Assembly: GCF_902859805.1 (NCBI RefSeq)
Contig: NZ_CADIKC010000009.1
Location: 186,001 to 250,000 of the forward strand
Length of the DNA stretch: 64,000 nucleotides
DNA from: Paraburkholderia sediminicola
GTDB taxonomy: Bacteria > Pseudomonadota > Gammaproteobacteria > Burkholderiales > Burkholderiaceae
Direction: 5' to 3'
Positions 1 through 8,447 of the stretch are shown piece after piece (position 1 is the first letter of the stretch; every line of letters begins with the position of its first letter). Position numbers and translations under genes: made by a program. The notes beneath the pieces were generated by a model that was given only the letters and a program-made list of their open reading frames with translations, made no database searches and was not told the origin of the DNA.

Positions 1-554
1 TGTTGCCCGATGGCACGGAGGCGAGCGGCATATTCTCCGACGCGTTTCTGGCGCTGGGGCGTCTGCGTCTTTTCGATGTCGTGCCGTTGCCCGTGCTGAT
101 CCTCGTTGCGTTGACCGTGCTCGCCTGCATCGTCATGGAGACGACGCGCTGGGGCCGCGTGATCTATGCGATCGGTGGCAATGAAACGGCCGCGCGGCTA
201 GCGGGCGCGCCTACGGCCCGCTACCGGATCGCGGCCTATGCCGCCTCGGGGGCAATAGCGTCGTTGGGCGGCGTGCTGATCGCGGCGCGTGTCGGGCGAG
301 GCGACGTCAGCGCCGGACACTCCCTGCTGCTCGATGCCGTGGCCGCTGCGCTGATGGGTTACGCGGTGTGGGGCGCGAAGCGGCCCAACGTGTTCGGCAC
401 CGTAGTGGGCGCGGTGTTTGTCGGCGTGCTTCTGAACGGCCTGACCATGCTGAATGCGCCTTACTACATGCAGGATTTCATCAAGGGTGTGCTGCTGGTT
501 CTCGCGCTGGCGTTTACGTTCAGTGTTGGACGGCCTGCGGACTCACGCGGCTGA
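1..554 (+). CDS. Ribose-type (CUT2) ABC transporter permease, C-terminal part
   Basis: Partial gene running in from the left edge; about 183 C-terminal residues are visible. It should form the inner-membrane channel of a ribose/RbsC-type importer. The family signature GGNETAARLAGAP is seen near residue 58, followed by hydrophobic segments with Gly/Ala-rich helices typical of RbsC. The visible part ends with a last membrane helix and a short polar tail. A matching periplasmic binding protein lies at 3377-4447, separated from the permease by a SfnB-type and a DszA-type monooxygenase, so the importer is interleaved with sulfur-oxidising enzymes. That arrangement suggests a sulfur compound rather than a sugar as substrate, which is inference. 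The ATPase and upstream part lie outside the window. Confidence 0.85.
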   Translation, partial: LPDGTEASGIFSDAFLALGRLRLFDVVPLPVLILVALTVLACIVMETTRWGRVIYAIGGNETAARLAGAPTARYRIAAYAASGAIASLGGVLIAARVGRGDVSAGHSLLLDAVAAALMGYAVWGAKRPNVFGTVVGAVFVGVLLNGLTMLNAPYYMQDFIKGVLLVLALAFTFSVGRPADSRG

Positions 555-676
555 CGCCACCGGGTCGCCGAAAAGTTGTTTGCCATCCGAAGGAATATCG
601 ATTGCCGAATCGTTCAGTTTGCGCATGCGGTGTCCGCTGATAGATTGAGCGAACAGTCATTCAAGCGGAGATTCCC

Positions 677-1915
677 ATGGCAGAGTTTGGCGAAGCGGCT
701 TCATCGAATATCCGCGACGAGAGTAGACACGCGGTCCGCGTGATCGCCGACGACGCGCAGGCCATTGCGGTGGCGCACGAGCTTGCCGGCCGCCTCGCGC
801 AAGGCGCGGCCGCGCGCGATACTGAACGCCGCTTGCCCCACGAGGAGATCGAGTGGTTCTCGCAATCCGGGCTGTGGGCCATCACGGTACCGAAGGCTTA
901 CGGCGGAGCGGGCGTGTCGTTCGTCACGCTGACTGAAGTCATCAAGATCATTGCAGCAGCGGATCCGTCGCTCGGGCAGTTGCCGCAGAATCACTTCGGC
1001 CTGGTCGACGTGATCGCGCTAACCGGCTCGGAGGAGCAGAAGAAGTATTTCTTCGCGCAGGTACTGGGCGGCAAGCGTTTCGGTAACGGCTTTTCGGAGA
1101 AGGGCACAAAGAACGTGCTCGATCTGAAGACGAGCGTGAAACGGGATGGCGGCGACTACGTTGTACAGGGCACCAAATTCTATTCGACCGGCGCGCTATT
1201 CGCCGACTTCGTCCCCGTGCTGGGACTCGATAGCGAACGTAAAGGCTGGCTCGCCTATATTCCGAAGGGCACACCGGGGCTGACCGTGATCGACGACTGG
1301 TCGGGCTTCGGTCAACGCACTACGGCGAGCGGCACGGTCGTGTTGGAAAGCGTACGTGTGCCGGCCTCGCATGTGTTGCCGGCGCATCGCGTGTCCGATT
1401 TTCCAACGCTCAACGGTCCGATTTCGCAGATCATCCAGGCCGCCATCGACGCCGGCATCGCGAAGGCGGCGCTCGACGACACGCTGACGTTCGTGCGCTC
1501 GCGCTCACGGCCGTGGATTGACAGCGGAGTCGAGCGCGCGAGTGACGATCCGCTGACCGTGCGGGAGATCGGTCATTTGCATATCCAGTTGCACGCTGCG
1601 GAGGCCTTGCTCGAACGCGCCGCGCGCGTGATCGACGAAATCGCCGCGAAGACCGAAACGACTGAAGACGACGTGGCGCGCGCATCGGTTGCCGTGGGCG
1701 AAGCGAAAGTGCTGACGACGGAAATTGCCCTGCTGGCAGGCGAAAAACTGTTCGAGCTTGCCGGTACCCAGTCGACACTCGGTGAACACAATCTCGACAG
1801 GCACTGGCGCAACGCACGCGTTCATACGCTGCATGATCCGGTGCGCTGGAAGTATCACCTGGTCGGTAACTACTATCTGAATGGCGTCAAGCCGGCACGT
1901 CATCCCTGGAATTGA
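677..1915 (+). CDS. sfnB: SfnB/DszC-type flavin-dependent monooxygenase (acyl-CoA dehydrogenase fold)
   Basis: A 412-residue protein of the acyl-CoA dehydrogenase superfamily that matches the sulfur-acquisition oxidoreductase SfnB and its relatives DszC and MsuC. These use reduced flavin and oxygen to oxidise thioethers, sulfoxides or sulfinates. Seen: YGGAGVSF near residue 76, the GTKFYSTGALFADF stretch near 165-178, and the C-terminal DRHWRNARVHTLHDP segment, which resembles the C-terminus of DszC rather than true dehydrogenases. A ribosome binding site GCGGAG sits 7 bases before the ATG. A DszA-type monooxygenase follows 31 bases downstream, giving the sulfur-oxidation followed by C-S cleavage order of the 4S pathway. 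Whether the substrate is a thioether or a sulfinate cannot be told from sequence. Confidence 0.85.
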   Translation: MAEFGEAASSNIRDESRHAVRVIADDAQAIAVAHELAGRLAQGAAARDTERRLPHEEIEWFSQSGLWAITVPKAYGGAGVSFVTLTEVIKIIAAADPSLGQLPQNHFGLVDVIALTGSEEQKKYFFAQVLGGKRFGNGFSEKGTKNVLDLKTSVKRDGGDYVVQGTKFYSTGALFADFVPVLGLDSERKGWLAYIPKGTPGLTVIDDWSGFGQRTTASGTVVLESVRVPASHVLPAHRVSDFPTLNGPISQIIQAAIDAGIAKAALDDTLTFVRSRSRPWIDSGVERASDDPLTVREIGHLHIQLHAAEALLERAARVIDEIAAKTETTEDDVARASVAVGEAKVLTTEIALLAGEKLFELAGTQSTLGEHNLDRHWRNARVHTLHDPVRWKYHLVGNYYLNGVKPARHPWN

Positions 1916-1946
1916 CGCCAGGCGCAATCCTTAACCGAACCCGATC

Positions 1947-3329
1947 ATGGCCAGAGAAATCCGCCTCAACGCATTCGACATGAACTGCGTTGGGCATCAG
2001 TCGCCAGGCTTATGGGCGCATCCACGCGACACGTCGTGGCGTTACAAGCAAATCGATTACTGGACCGATCTCGCGAAGCTGCTCGAGCGTGGCAAGTTCG
2101 ACGGTCTTTTCATCGCCGACGTGCTGGGCATTTACGACGTCTTTAACGGCAATGGGGACGCCGCGATTCGCCAGGCCGCGCAAGTGCCGGTCAACGATCC
2201 CGTGCTGCTCGTCTCGGCGATGGCGAACGTGACCGAGCATCTGGGCTTCGGCGTGACTTGCTCGCTCTCTTACGAGCACCCCTATCCGTTCGCACGGCGC
2301 ATGTCGACGCTCGATCACCTGACCAACGGCCGGGTTGGCTGGAACATCGTCACGTCGTACCTGGACAGCGCTGCACGCAATGTCGGCTTGCCGGCGCAGG
2401 CCAATCACGACGAGCGCTATTCGCTTGCCGAGGAATATCTCGAGGTCTGCTACAAGCTGTGGGAATCGTCCTGGGAAGACGACGCCGTGGTGCGCGATGC
2501 CGCGCGGAAGGTCTTCACCGAACCGTCGAAGGTTCATCCCATCAACCATCGTGGGCAGTATTTCGATGTGCCGGGCATTCATCTCTGCGAGCCGTCGCCT
2601 CAGCGCACGCCCGTGCTCTATCAGGCGGGCGCGTCGAAGCGCGGCAAGGATTTCGCCGCGCAGCACGCCGAGTGCATTTTCATCGCTGCGCCGTCGCGCA
2701 CGATCCTGAAGAATTTCGTCGCGGATATCCGGGCACGCGTGAAGTCGTTCGGCCGCGATCCGCACGACGTGCTGATTTTCAATCTGCACACGGTGATCAC
2801 GGGCAAGACGTCAGCGGATGCACACGCGAAGCACGCCGACTATCGCCGCTACACGAGCGACGAGGGCGCGCTCGCGCTGATGTCGGGGTGGACCGGCATC
2901 GATCTGTCGAAGTACGACCTTGACGAACCGCTGCGCTATATCGAGAGCAACGCGGTGCAATCGGCCGTGGAGGCGTTATCGAGTGCGGATCCGACGCGAG
3001 TGTGGACCGTGCGTGAGATTGCGAAGTGGGGTGGCATTGGGGGGCTCGGCCCGCTTTCAGTGGGAAGTCCGCAAGAAATCGCCGACGAGTTGCAGTCGTG
3101 GGTCGAGGAGACCGACGTCGACGGATTCAATCTTGCGTATGCGTTGACCCACGAGAGCTTCGCGGATTTCGTCGACCTGGTCGTGCCTGAATTGCAGCGA
3201 CGAGGCGTCTACAAGACCGACTACACCAACGGCACGCTGCGCGAAAAACTGCATGGCGGTGGTCCGCGACTGGCCGAACCGCATCCCGGCGCGGCCTACC
3301 GCACGCACACGCCGGCCCATGCCGGATAG
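1947..3329 (+). CDS. DmoA/DszA/NtaA-type FMNH2-dependent monooxygenase
   Basis: A 460-residue luciferase-like TIM-barrel monooxygenase. Family members take FMNH2 from a separate reductase and cleave C-S or C-N bonds (dibenzothiophene sulfone, dimethyl sulfide, nitrilotriacetate). The core reads TLDHLTNGRVGWNIVTSYLD near residues 117-136, followed by HDERYSLAEEYLEVCYKLWE, the classic NtaA/SnaA/DszA pattern. The wording SYEHPYPFARRMSTLDHLT recalls dimethyl sulfide monooxygenase DmoA more than the three other long paralogues in this window, so it is a distinct subfamily. It lies in an apparent operon after sfnB and before a sugar-type binding protein. No strong ribosome binding site precedes the ATG. 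Substrate is unknown. Confidence 0.85.
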   Translation: MAREIRLNAFDMNCVGHQSPGLWAHPRDTSWRYKQIDYWTDLAKLLERGKFDGLFIADVLGIYDVFNGNGDAAIRQAAQVPVNDPVLLVSAMANVTEHLGFGVTCSLSYEHPYPFARRMSTLDHLTNGRVGWNIVTSYLDSAARNVGLPAQANHDERYSLAEEYLEVCYKLWESSWEDDAVVRDAARKVFTEPSKVHPINHRGQYFDVPGIHLCEPSPQRTPVLYQAGASKRGKDFAAQHAECIFIAAPSRTILKNFVADIRARVKSFGRDPHDVLIFNLHTVITGKTSADAHAKHADYRRYTSDEGALALMSGWTGIDLSKYDLDEPLRYIESNAVQSAVEALSSADPTRVWTVREIAKWGGIGGLGPLSVGSPQEIADELQSWVEETDVDGFNLAYALTHESFADFVDLVVPELQRRGVYKTDYTNGTLREKLHGGGPRLAEPHPGAAYRTHTPAHAG

Positions 3330-3376
3330 CACCCCGCTTACTCATAAAACATCGACTAACAGGTTGGAGATCATTG

Positions 3377-4447
3377 ATGAAATCGTTTCTTCTTCGCAAG
3401 CTGGATGTGAGCCTTACGTTTCGCACACTCGCCCTGACGGCGGCCACGATGCTTGCAGGCGCCGCAGTGCATGCAGCCCCGCTCAAAGGTGCGCCCGCAC
3501 CGTTCGATAAAGGCGGAGTGAAGATCGCGCTCGTCAACTATCTGTCGACGGGTGATTTCTTCCAGGCCTATGAAGCCGGTGCACAGAAGCAGGCCAAAGC
3601 GCTCGGCATTGATCTGCGCATCTACGAAGGCCGTCAGGATGCGGCCGAGCAACGCGAACAGATTCAGCAGGCGATCAGCCTGGGCGTATCGGCGATTATC
3701 GTGAATCACGGTTTGCCTGAATCGCTCAAGGACGTCGTGCAGCGCGCCTTGGATAAAGGCATCAAGGTCGTCGCGTTCGATGTCGACCTGGGCAATCCGA
3801 AGGTGCCGCAGATCGAGCAGAGCGATCGCGATCTGGCAGCGCTGCTGCTCGATCAGGCAGTGAAAGATAACGGCGATACCTTTGCCGCCGGCTACGTGTA
3901 CGTAGCGGGTTTTGCACCGCTCGACCGGCGCGATGCGGTATGGCGTGACTTCAAGGCTGCTCATCCGAAGGTTCAGGAGAAAGCACGCTGGGGCACGGTG
4001 GACAATCCGATTGCGCAGTCGGTGGCCAACCAGGCTGCTGCAGCCTATCGTGCGCATCCTGAGATTCGTGTGGTGTTCGCGCCTTACGACGAATTCGCGC
4101 GCGGCGCGAAGCTCGCTGCAGATGAGGCGAACCTGTCGTCGAAACTGCGCATTTACAGCGCGGATATTTCGACCTCTGATATCGAGGCGATTCGCGCGCC
4201 GAATAGCGCGTGGGTGGCGACCGCGGCGACGAATCCGGCGGTGGTGGGTGCGGTGTCGGTACGGGCCGCGGCCTTGCTTCTGGCGGGGCAGACGCCCGAG
4301 CATCGGATTGTCGTCAAGCCGACGCTGATCACGCGCGACGATCTGGTGAAGAACGACATCAAGACGATTGCCGAGCTCGGCGATAAATTCCCGGCATTCC
4401 GTTCGAGCGATGCTGCTACCGCAGCGTGGATTCCGGCGGCCGACTGA
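3377..4447 (+). CDS. Ribose-type periplasmic substrate-binding protein
   Basis: A 356-residue secreted binding protein of the RbsB/periplasmic-binding-protein 4 family. The N-terminus carries a signal peptide (charged start, hydrophobic stretch to LAGAAVHAAP near residue 34). The mature part begins with VKIALVNYLSTGDFFQAYEAGAQ, has ISLGVSAIIVNHG and KVVAFDVD typical of the two-lobe sugar-binding fold. The ATG at 3377 is preferred to the TTG three bases upstream because GGAG lies 7 bases before it. It probably serves the partial permease at the left edge. Its neighbours on both sides are DszA-type monooxygenases, so a sulfur-containing ligand is likely; that is inferred from position only. Confidence 0.8.
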   Translation: MKSFLLRKLDVSLTFRTLALTAATMLAGAAVHAAPLKGAPAPFDKGGVKIALVNYLSTGDFFQAYEAGAQKQAKALGIDLRIYEGRQDAAEQREQIQQAISLGVSAIIVNHGLPESLKDVVQRALDKGIKVVAFDVDLGNPKVPQIEQSDRDLAALLLDQAVKDNGDTFAAGYVYVAGFAPLDRRDAVWRDFKAAHPKVQEKARWGTVDNPIAQSVANQAAAAYRAHPEIRVVFAPYDEFARGAKLAADEANLSSKLRIYSADISTSDIEAIRAPNSAWVATAATNPAVVGAVSVRAAALLLAGQTPEHRIVVKPTLITRDDLVKNDIKTIAELGDKFPAFRSSDAATAAWIPAAD

Positions 4448-4488
4448 GCGTCAGAGGCCGCACGGTCAATCATTTCCTTTGGACTTCC

Positions 4489-5847
4489 ATGAGCAAACGT
4501 AGCGGACATCTGCGCCTCGGCGCTTTCCTTTACCCTGCCGGACACCACATAGCGGCGTGGCGGCATCCCGAGGCACAGGCGGACGCCGGCGTTAACTTCC
4601 GCCACTACGCCCGGCTCGCGCAAGCAGCCGAGGCCGCGAAGTTCGATCTGATCTTTCTCGCCGACGGCGTGGGAACACGCGGCGACAATGTCGACTTTCT
4701 GAGCCGCACGGCGCACAGCTACGTGGCACAGTTCGAGCCGATCACGCTGCTCTCGGCGTTGGCCGCTGTGACCGAGCGCATCGGTCTGGTCGGCACAGCC
4801 TCGACGAGCTTCAACGAGCCGTATCACATTGCCCGCAAGTTTGCCTCGCTCGATCACATTAGCGGGGGACGTGCGGGTTGGAATCTGGTCACCTCCTCGA
4901 GCGAGCACGAAGCGAAGAACTTCAACCGCGACAAGCATTTCGATCACGCCGAGCGTTATGCCCGTGCCGCTGAGTTTGCGGAAGTCACGGGAGGCCTGTG
5001 GGACAGCTGGGAGGACGACGCGTTCGTCCGCAATAAAGCTGAAGGACGTTTCTTCGATCCCACCAAACGGCATGTGCTGGATCACAAGGGACGTTTCTTT
5101 CAGGTCAAGGGTCCGTTGAACGTGGCACGTTCTCCGCAGGGGCATCCTGTTGTCGTGCAGGCCGGGTCGTCTGAAGCCGGCCGGGAGCTCGCCGCGAAGA
5201 CGGCCGAAGTAATCTTCACTGCGCAGCAAACGCTGCAGGACGCGGCGGACTTTTATGCGGACGTGAAGGGACGCATGGCGGCTTACGGCCGTCATCCGGA
5301 CGATCTTAAGATCATGCCGGGCGTGTTCCCTATCGTGGGGCGCACTGAAAGCGAGGCGAAAGAGAAGTTCGAACAGTTGCAGTCGCTCGTCGATCCGAAG
5401 GTCGGACTTGCGCTCGTATCCGGGTTGACGGGTGGGTTCGATCTCTCGGACTATCCACTTGATGGACCGATCCCTGAGCTGCCCGAAACGAATGCAAGCA
5501 AGAGCCGTCAGGTGTTGACGATCGAACTGGCTCGCCGCGAGAACCTCACGATCCGCCAGCTCTATTTGCGGGTTGCGGGTGCGCGCGGCCATTGGCAACT
5601 CGTCGGCACGCCGGCGCAGATCGTCGATCAACTCGAAGAGCGCTTTGTGAATCACGCCGCTGACGGTTTCAACGTGATGCCGCCGGTGCTGCCGGAGGGT
5701 TTGACCGATTTCGTCAAACTGGTATTGCCGGAGTTGCGGCGACGCGGCTTGTTCCGCGAGGACTATGAAGGACGCACGCTGCGCGAGAACCTGGGATTGC
5801 GGCGGCCGAAAAGCCGCCATTCTTCTGTACCTCAATCCGGCGCATAA
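4489..5847 (+). CDS. DszA/NtaA-type FMNH2-dependent monooxygenase
   Basis: A 452-residue luciferase-like monooxygenase. It begins LRLGAFLYPAGHHIAAWRHP, contains ARKFASLDHISGGRAGWNLV near residues 113-132 and the YADVKGRMAAYGRHPDDLKI stretch, and ends RTLRENLGLRRPKSRH. It is clearly a close paralogue of the enzymes at 8444-9772 and 33614-34990, sharing motifs such as GLWDSWEDDAF, VVQAGSSEAGRELAAKTAEV and the LDGPIPELPETN segment. Family function: reduced-flavin dependent cleavage of C-S or C-N bonds. The start at 4489 fits the family N-terminus; a longer reading frame would overlap the preceding gene. It needs an external flavin reductase, none of which is in the window. Confidence 0.85.
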   Translation: MSKRSGHLRLGAFLYPAGHHIAAWRHPEAQADAGVNFRHYARLAQAAEAAKFDLIFLADGVGTRGDNVDFLSRTAHSYVAQFEPITLLSALAAVTERIGLVGTASTSFNEPYHIARKFASLDHISGGRAGWNLVTSSSEHEAKNFNRDKHFDHAERYARAAEFAEVTGGLWDSWEDDAFVRNKAEGRFFDPTKRHVLDHKGRFFQVKGPLNVARSPQGHPVVVQAGSSEAGRELAAKTAEVIFTAQQTLQDAADFYADVKGRMAAYGRHPDDLKIMPGVFPIVGRTESEAKEKFEQLQSLVDPKVGLALVSGLTGGFDLSDYPLDGPIPELPETNASKSRQVLTIELARRENLTIRQLYLRVAGARGHWQLVGTPAQIVDQLEERFVNHAADGFNVMPPVLPEGLTDFVKLVLPELRRRGLFREDYEGRTLRENLGLRRPKSRHSSVPQSGA

Positions 5848-5982
5848 CTTTCCACGATTCGTTATTTCCTCCCGGCGCGGCCAGCGCCTACGCTGAGACG
5901 ATAGACGCATGAGTATGCCGCCGCCACGCGTTGCGTGTCGTGGCCGTTCAGCGAATCGTTTTAACGTGATGAGGATGCGAAC

Positions 5983-6822
5983 ATGAGCGATATCGTCATC
6001 GATGCACCGGTGTCTGCCGCGACGGTCGAGGCAGAGTTGAACTACCTCGAGTTCACCGGCGAGAAACCCGTGTCGTATCAATACGAACCGCCGCCGGGTG
6101 TGCCGAAACGCAGTGGTGTTTATCGGCCGCATCGGGTGAGGATTTCAAATGCGCGCGTGGCGCCGCCGCCGGGCGCGTTGTCGCTCGATCGTAATGGTTT
6201 CGAACTGCACCGGCACGCTAGCGCGCTTAGCGATTTCGCCGATCCGGCAAAGATCGAATCTGTCTACTATCGGGAAGCGGAGCAGTTGCTGAAACAGGCC
6301 ACCGGCGCTCGCCGGGTGGTCGTGTTCGATCACACGCTGCGTGATGGCAATCCTGAGCGTGGCGATGGTGTGAGGGAGCCCGTCAAATACATCCATAACG
6401 ACCAGACTTTTGTGTCGGGGCCGCGCCGGGTACGCGATCATTTGCCAACAGGTGAAGCGGAGCGCTTGCTGCAGGGCCGTGTGGCGATCGTCAATCTGTG
6501 GCGTCCGATCGGAGAAGTTGTGCAATCGTCGCCGCTCGCGCTATGCGATTCGCGCAGTATCACGCTCAACGATCTGGTGGCATCGGACCTGGTCTATCCC
6601 GACAAAGTCGGCGAGACGTATGCGTTGGTTTTCAATCCGCGGCACCGTTGGTACTACTTTCCGCAGATGTCGCCCGATGAATTCCTGCTGCTGAAGATTT
6701 ACGATTCGGCGGGCGACGGCATCGCGCGTCTCACGGCCCATACGGCATTCGACGATCCCACGTCGCCGGCTGATGCGCCGCCGCGCCGGAGCATCGAACT
6801 GCGCACGCTGTTGTTCTTTTGA
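5983..6822 (+). CDS. CmcJ/NvfI-type non-heme iron oxygenase
   Basis: A 279-residue protein resembling the CmcJ/NvfI/AsaB family of 2-oxoglutarate-type oxygenases, best known from cephamycin and fungal secondary metabolism. The likely metal ligands are visible: His138 and Asp140 in KYIHNDQT, and His253 in LTAHTAFDD, followed by Arg274 in RRSIELRTLLFF as a possible co-substrate anchor. VNLWRPIGEVVQ and YYFPQMSPDEFLLLKIYDS are family hallmarks. No signal peptide, so cytoplasmic. The ATG has GAGG about 9 bases upstream. It sits between a DszA-type monooxygenase and an MmgE/PrpD gene. A role in oxidative removal of sulfur or in processing the carbon skeleton is possible but unproven. Confidence 0.75.
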   Translation: MSDIVIDAPVSAATVEAELNYLEFTGEKPVSYQYEPPPGVPKRSGVYRPHRVRISNARVAPPPGALSLDRNGFELHRHASALSDFADPAKIESVYYREAEQLLKQATGARRVVVFDHTLRDGNPERGDGVREPVKYIHNDQTFVSGPRRVRDHLPTGEAERLLQGRVAIVNLWRPIGEVVQSSPLALCDSRSITLNDLVASDLVYPDKVGETYALVFNPRHRWYYFPQMSPDEFLLLKIYDSAGDGIARLTAHTAFDDPTSPADAPPRRSIELRTLLFF

Positions 6823-6824
6823 GC

Positions 6825-6845
6825 GCCGGCGTTGAGCGCGCCGGC
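6825..6845 (+). other. Hairpin after the CmcJ-type gene
   Basis: Arms GCCGGCG (6825-6831) and CGCCGGC (6839-6845) with a 7-base loop directly follow the stop codon. No T-run follows, so it may stabilise the mRNA end or be a weak terminator. The remaining bases to 7073 show no gene. Confidence 0.35.
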
Positions 6846-7073
6846 ATGCCGTGAAATGAAGGGCAGCGGCTAGCGGGACGCGTCTGTTGCAGCATCGCAG
6901 AATCTGCAATATCGAAAGCGTGAATTCTTGTTTGTTTGTGACGCAGCGTTTGGTTAGCATGCGGCGTTTGGGTCGTTGCCTCACTGCTTTGCTCGACGCA
7001 GTTTTTGTTTTTCGTCGAACGAGGTGGGCGTAACGCTTGCCCGGTGCGTTTTCACAGCTCTCACGCCTTCGAC

Positions 7074-8447
7074 ATGTCAAGCCTCCATGCATCCAGCGCC
7101 GGCCAGCAGGCCACCGGCGTGACTCGACGGCTGGCCGCCGCGATCACTCAGGCGGCGCCGTCCCGCGACGCCGATGCCATTGCCGCCGCGAGACGCGGCA
7201 TCCTCGACTTTCTCGCCGCCGCCTTTGCCGGTGCGAGCGATAGCGGTTATCAAAAACTCCTGTCAGTCAGCGCCAACGATTCGCGCGGCGAAGCGTCGGT
7301 GATCGGCAGCAGCGCCCGTGTGTCGGCGCAGCAGGCTGCGTTGCTCAACGGTTACGCGGGGCACGCGCTCGACTACGACGACGTGCACAGCAGCGTAAGA
7401 GGCCATCCAGCGACGGTTTTGCTGCCCGCGTTGTTCGCGCTGGCGCAAACACGCGGCAGCAGTGCGCTCGATCTGCTCGACGCCTACGTTGTCGGCGTCG
7501 AAACGATGGCGCGCCTCGGTCTTGCACTCGGCAGCCGCCACTACGAGCAGGGCTTTCATAACACCGCGACGTTGGGCGCACTCGGCGCGGCAGCCGCTGC
7601 GTCTTATCTGCTGAAGCTCGATGCCGGTGCCGTCGAGAACGCGCTGGGTCTTGCCGCCACACAGTCCGCCGGCTTACGTCTGCAGTTCGGCAGCGAAGCG
7701 AAACCCTTGCATGCCGGGCTCGCTGCCCGCGCCGGTTTATTCGCCGCGGAACTCGCAGCGGCGGGACTGCAGGGTTCACCGGAAGCACTGGACGGACCGG
7801 TCGGCTTTTTTGCCGTATTCAGCGGCGGCGCCGCGCAACCCGAACGCGTGCTCGACGGCTGGGGCGCGCCCTGGCAAATCGCAGTGCCGGGTTTGTACTT
7901 CAAGCCGTGGGCGTGCTGCACGGCGACGCACTACGCCGTGCATGCCGCATTGACGTTGCGCGACACACACCGTCTCACGCCGGAAGACATTGCCGAGGTG
8001 ACGGTGATATTTCCGCCCGGCGGCGACACACCGCTTTCCAGACATTTGCCCTCGACTGGTCTCGAAGCGCGTTTTAGCGTTGCCTACGCAGTCGCGGCCG
8101 CGCTGACGGATGGTTCGCCCAGCGTGGCTACATTCGCCGATGTGCCCGTGCGCGACAACCTGATCGCGCTCGCGCAACGCGTGGCAAGCCGTCACGATGA
8201 AACGGCCGCGCGTGCGTCGACCGATCCGGTCACGCGTTTCTCGACCGTCGAGATCGCATTGCGCAACGGGACGGTACTGAGCCATAAGACCGATCGCCTC
8301 TACAGCGCGACGGATCTGGCCGCAAAATTCGCGGACGCCACCGGGCACGACGAACGTCTCGCGTTCATTCCCGCGCATATCGACACGATGCAGAGCACCG
8401 CCGACCTCGCATCCCTTTTCAATGTCTTCGCACAGATCCACGTATGA
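7074..8447 (+). CDS. MmgE/PrpD family protein
   Basis: A 457-residue protein of the MmgE/PrpD family, which includes 2-methylcitrate dehydratase, cis-aconitate decarboxylase and iminodisuccinate epimerase. Seen: ARRGILDFLAAAFAGA near residue 42, the GYAGHALDYDDVH motif near 95-107, GHPATVLLPALFALA, and GLYFKPWACCTATHYAVHAAL near 275. The ATG at 7074 gives the normal family length; upstream in-frame codons look non-coding. The gene overlaps the next monooxygenase by four bases (ATGA), so the two are translationally coupled. Because iminodisuccinate epimerase is a member and NtaA/EmoA-type enzymes degrade aminopolycarboxylates, this pair might act on such a compound or on a sulfosuccinate-like molecule. 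Both are hypotheses. Confidence 0.8.
   Translation: MSSLHASSAGQQATGVTRRLAAAITQAAPSRDADAIAAARRGILDFLAAAFAGASDSGYQKLLSVSANDSRGEASVIGSSARVSAQQAALLNGYAGHALDYDDVHSSVRGHPATVLLPALFALAQTRGSSALDLLDAYVVGVETMARLGLALGSRHYEQGFHNTATLGALGAAAAASYLLKLDAGAVENALGLAATQSAGLRLQFGSEAKPLHAGLAARAGLFAAELAAAGLQGSPEALDGPVGFFAVFSGGAAQPERVLDGWGAPWQIAVPGLYFKPWACCTATHYAVHAALTLRDTHRLTPEDIAEVTVIFPPGGDTPLSRHLPSTGLEARFSVAYAVAAALTDGSPSVATFADVPVRDNLIALAQRVASRHDETAARASTDPVTRFSTVEIALRNGTVLSHKTDRLYSATDLAAKFADATGHDERLAFIPAHIDTMQSTADLASLFNVFAQIHV

Noticed and set aside
4153..6132. 659-codon open frame on the minus strand
   Set aside because: Antisense shadow of the binding protein, monooxygenase and CmcJ-type genes; no family features.
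7026..7040. GGGCGTA-N4-TTGC resembling a -24/-12 promoter before the MmgE/PrpD gene
   Set aside because: Only the GG and TTGC cores match; such matches are common in GC-rich DNA and nothing else supports it.
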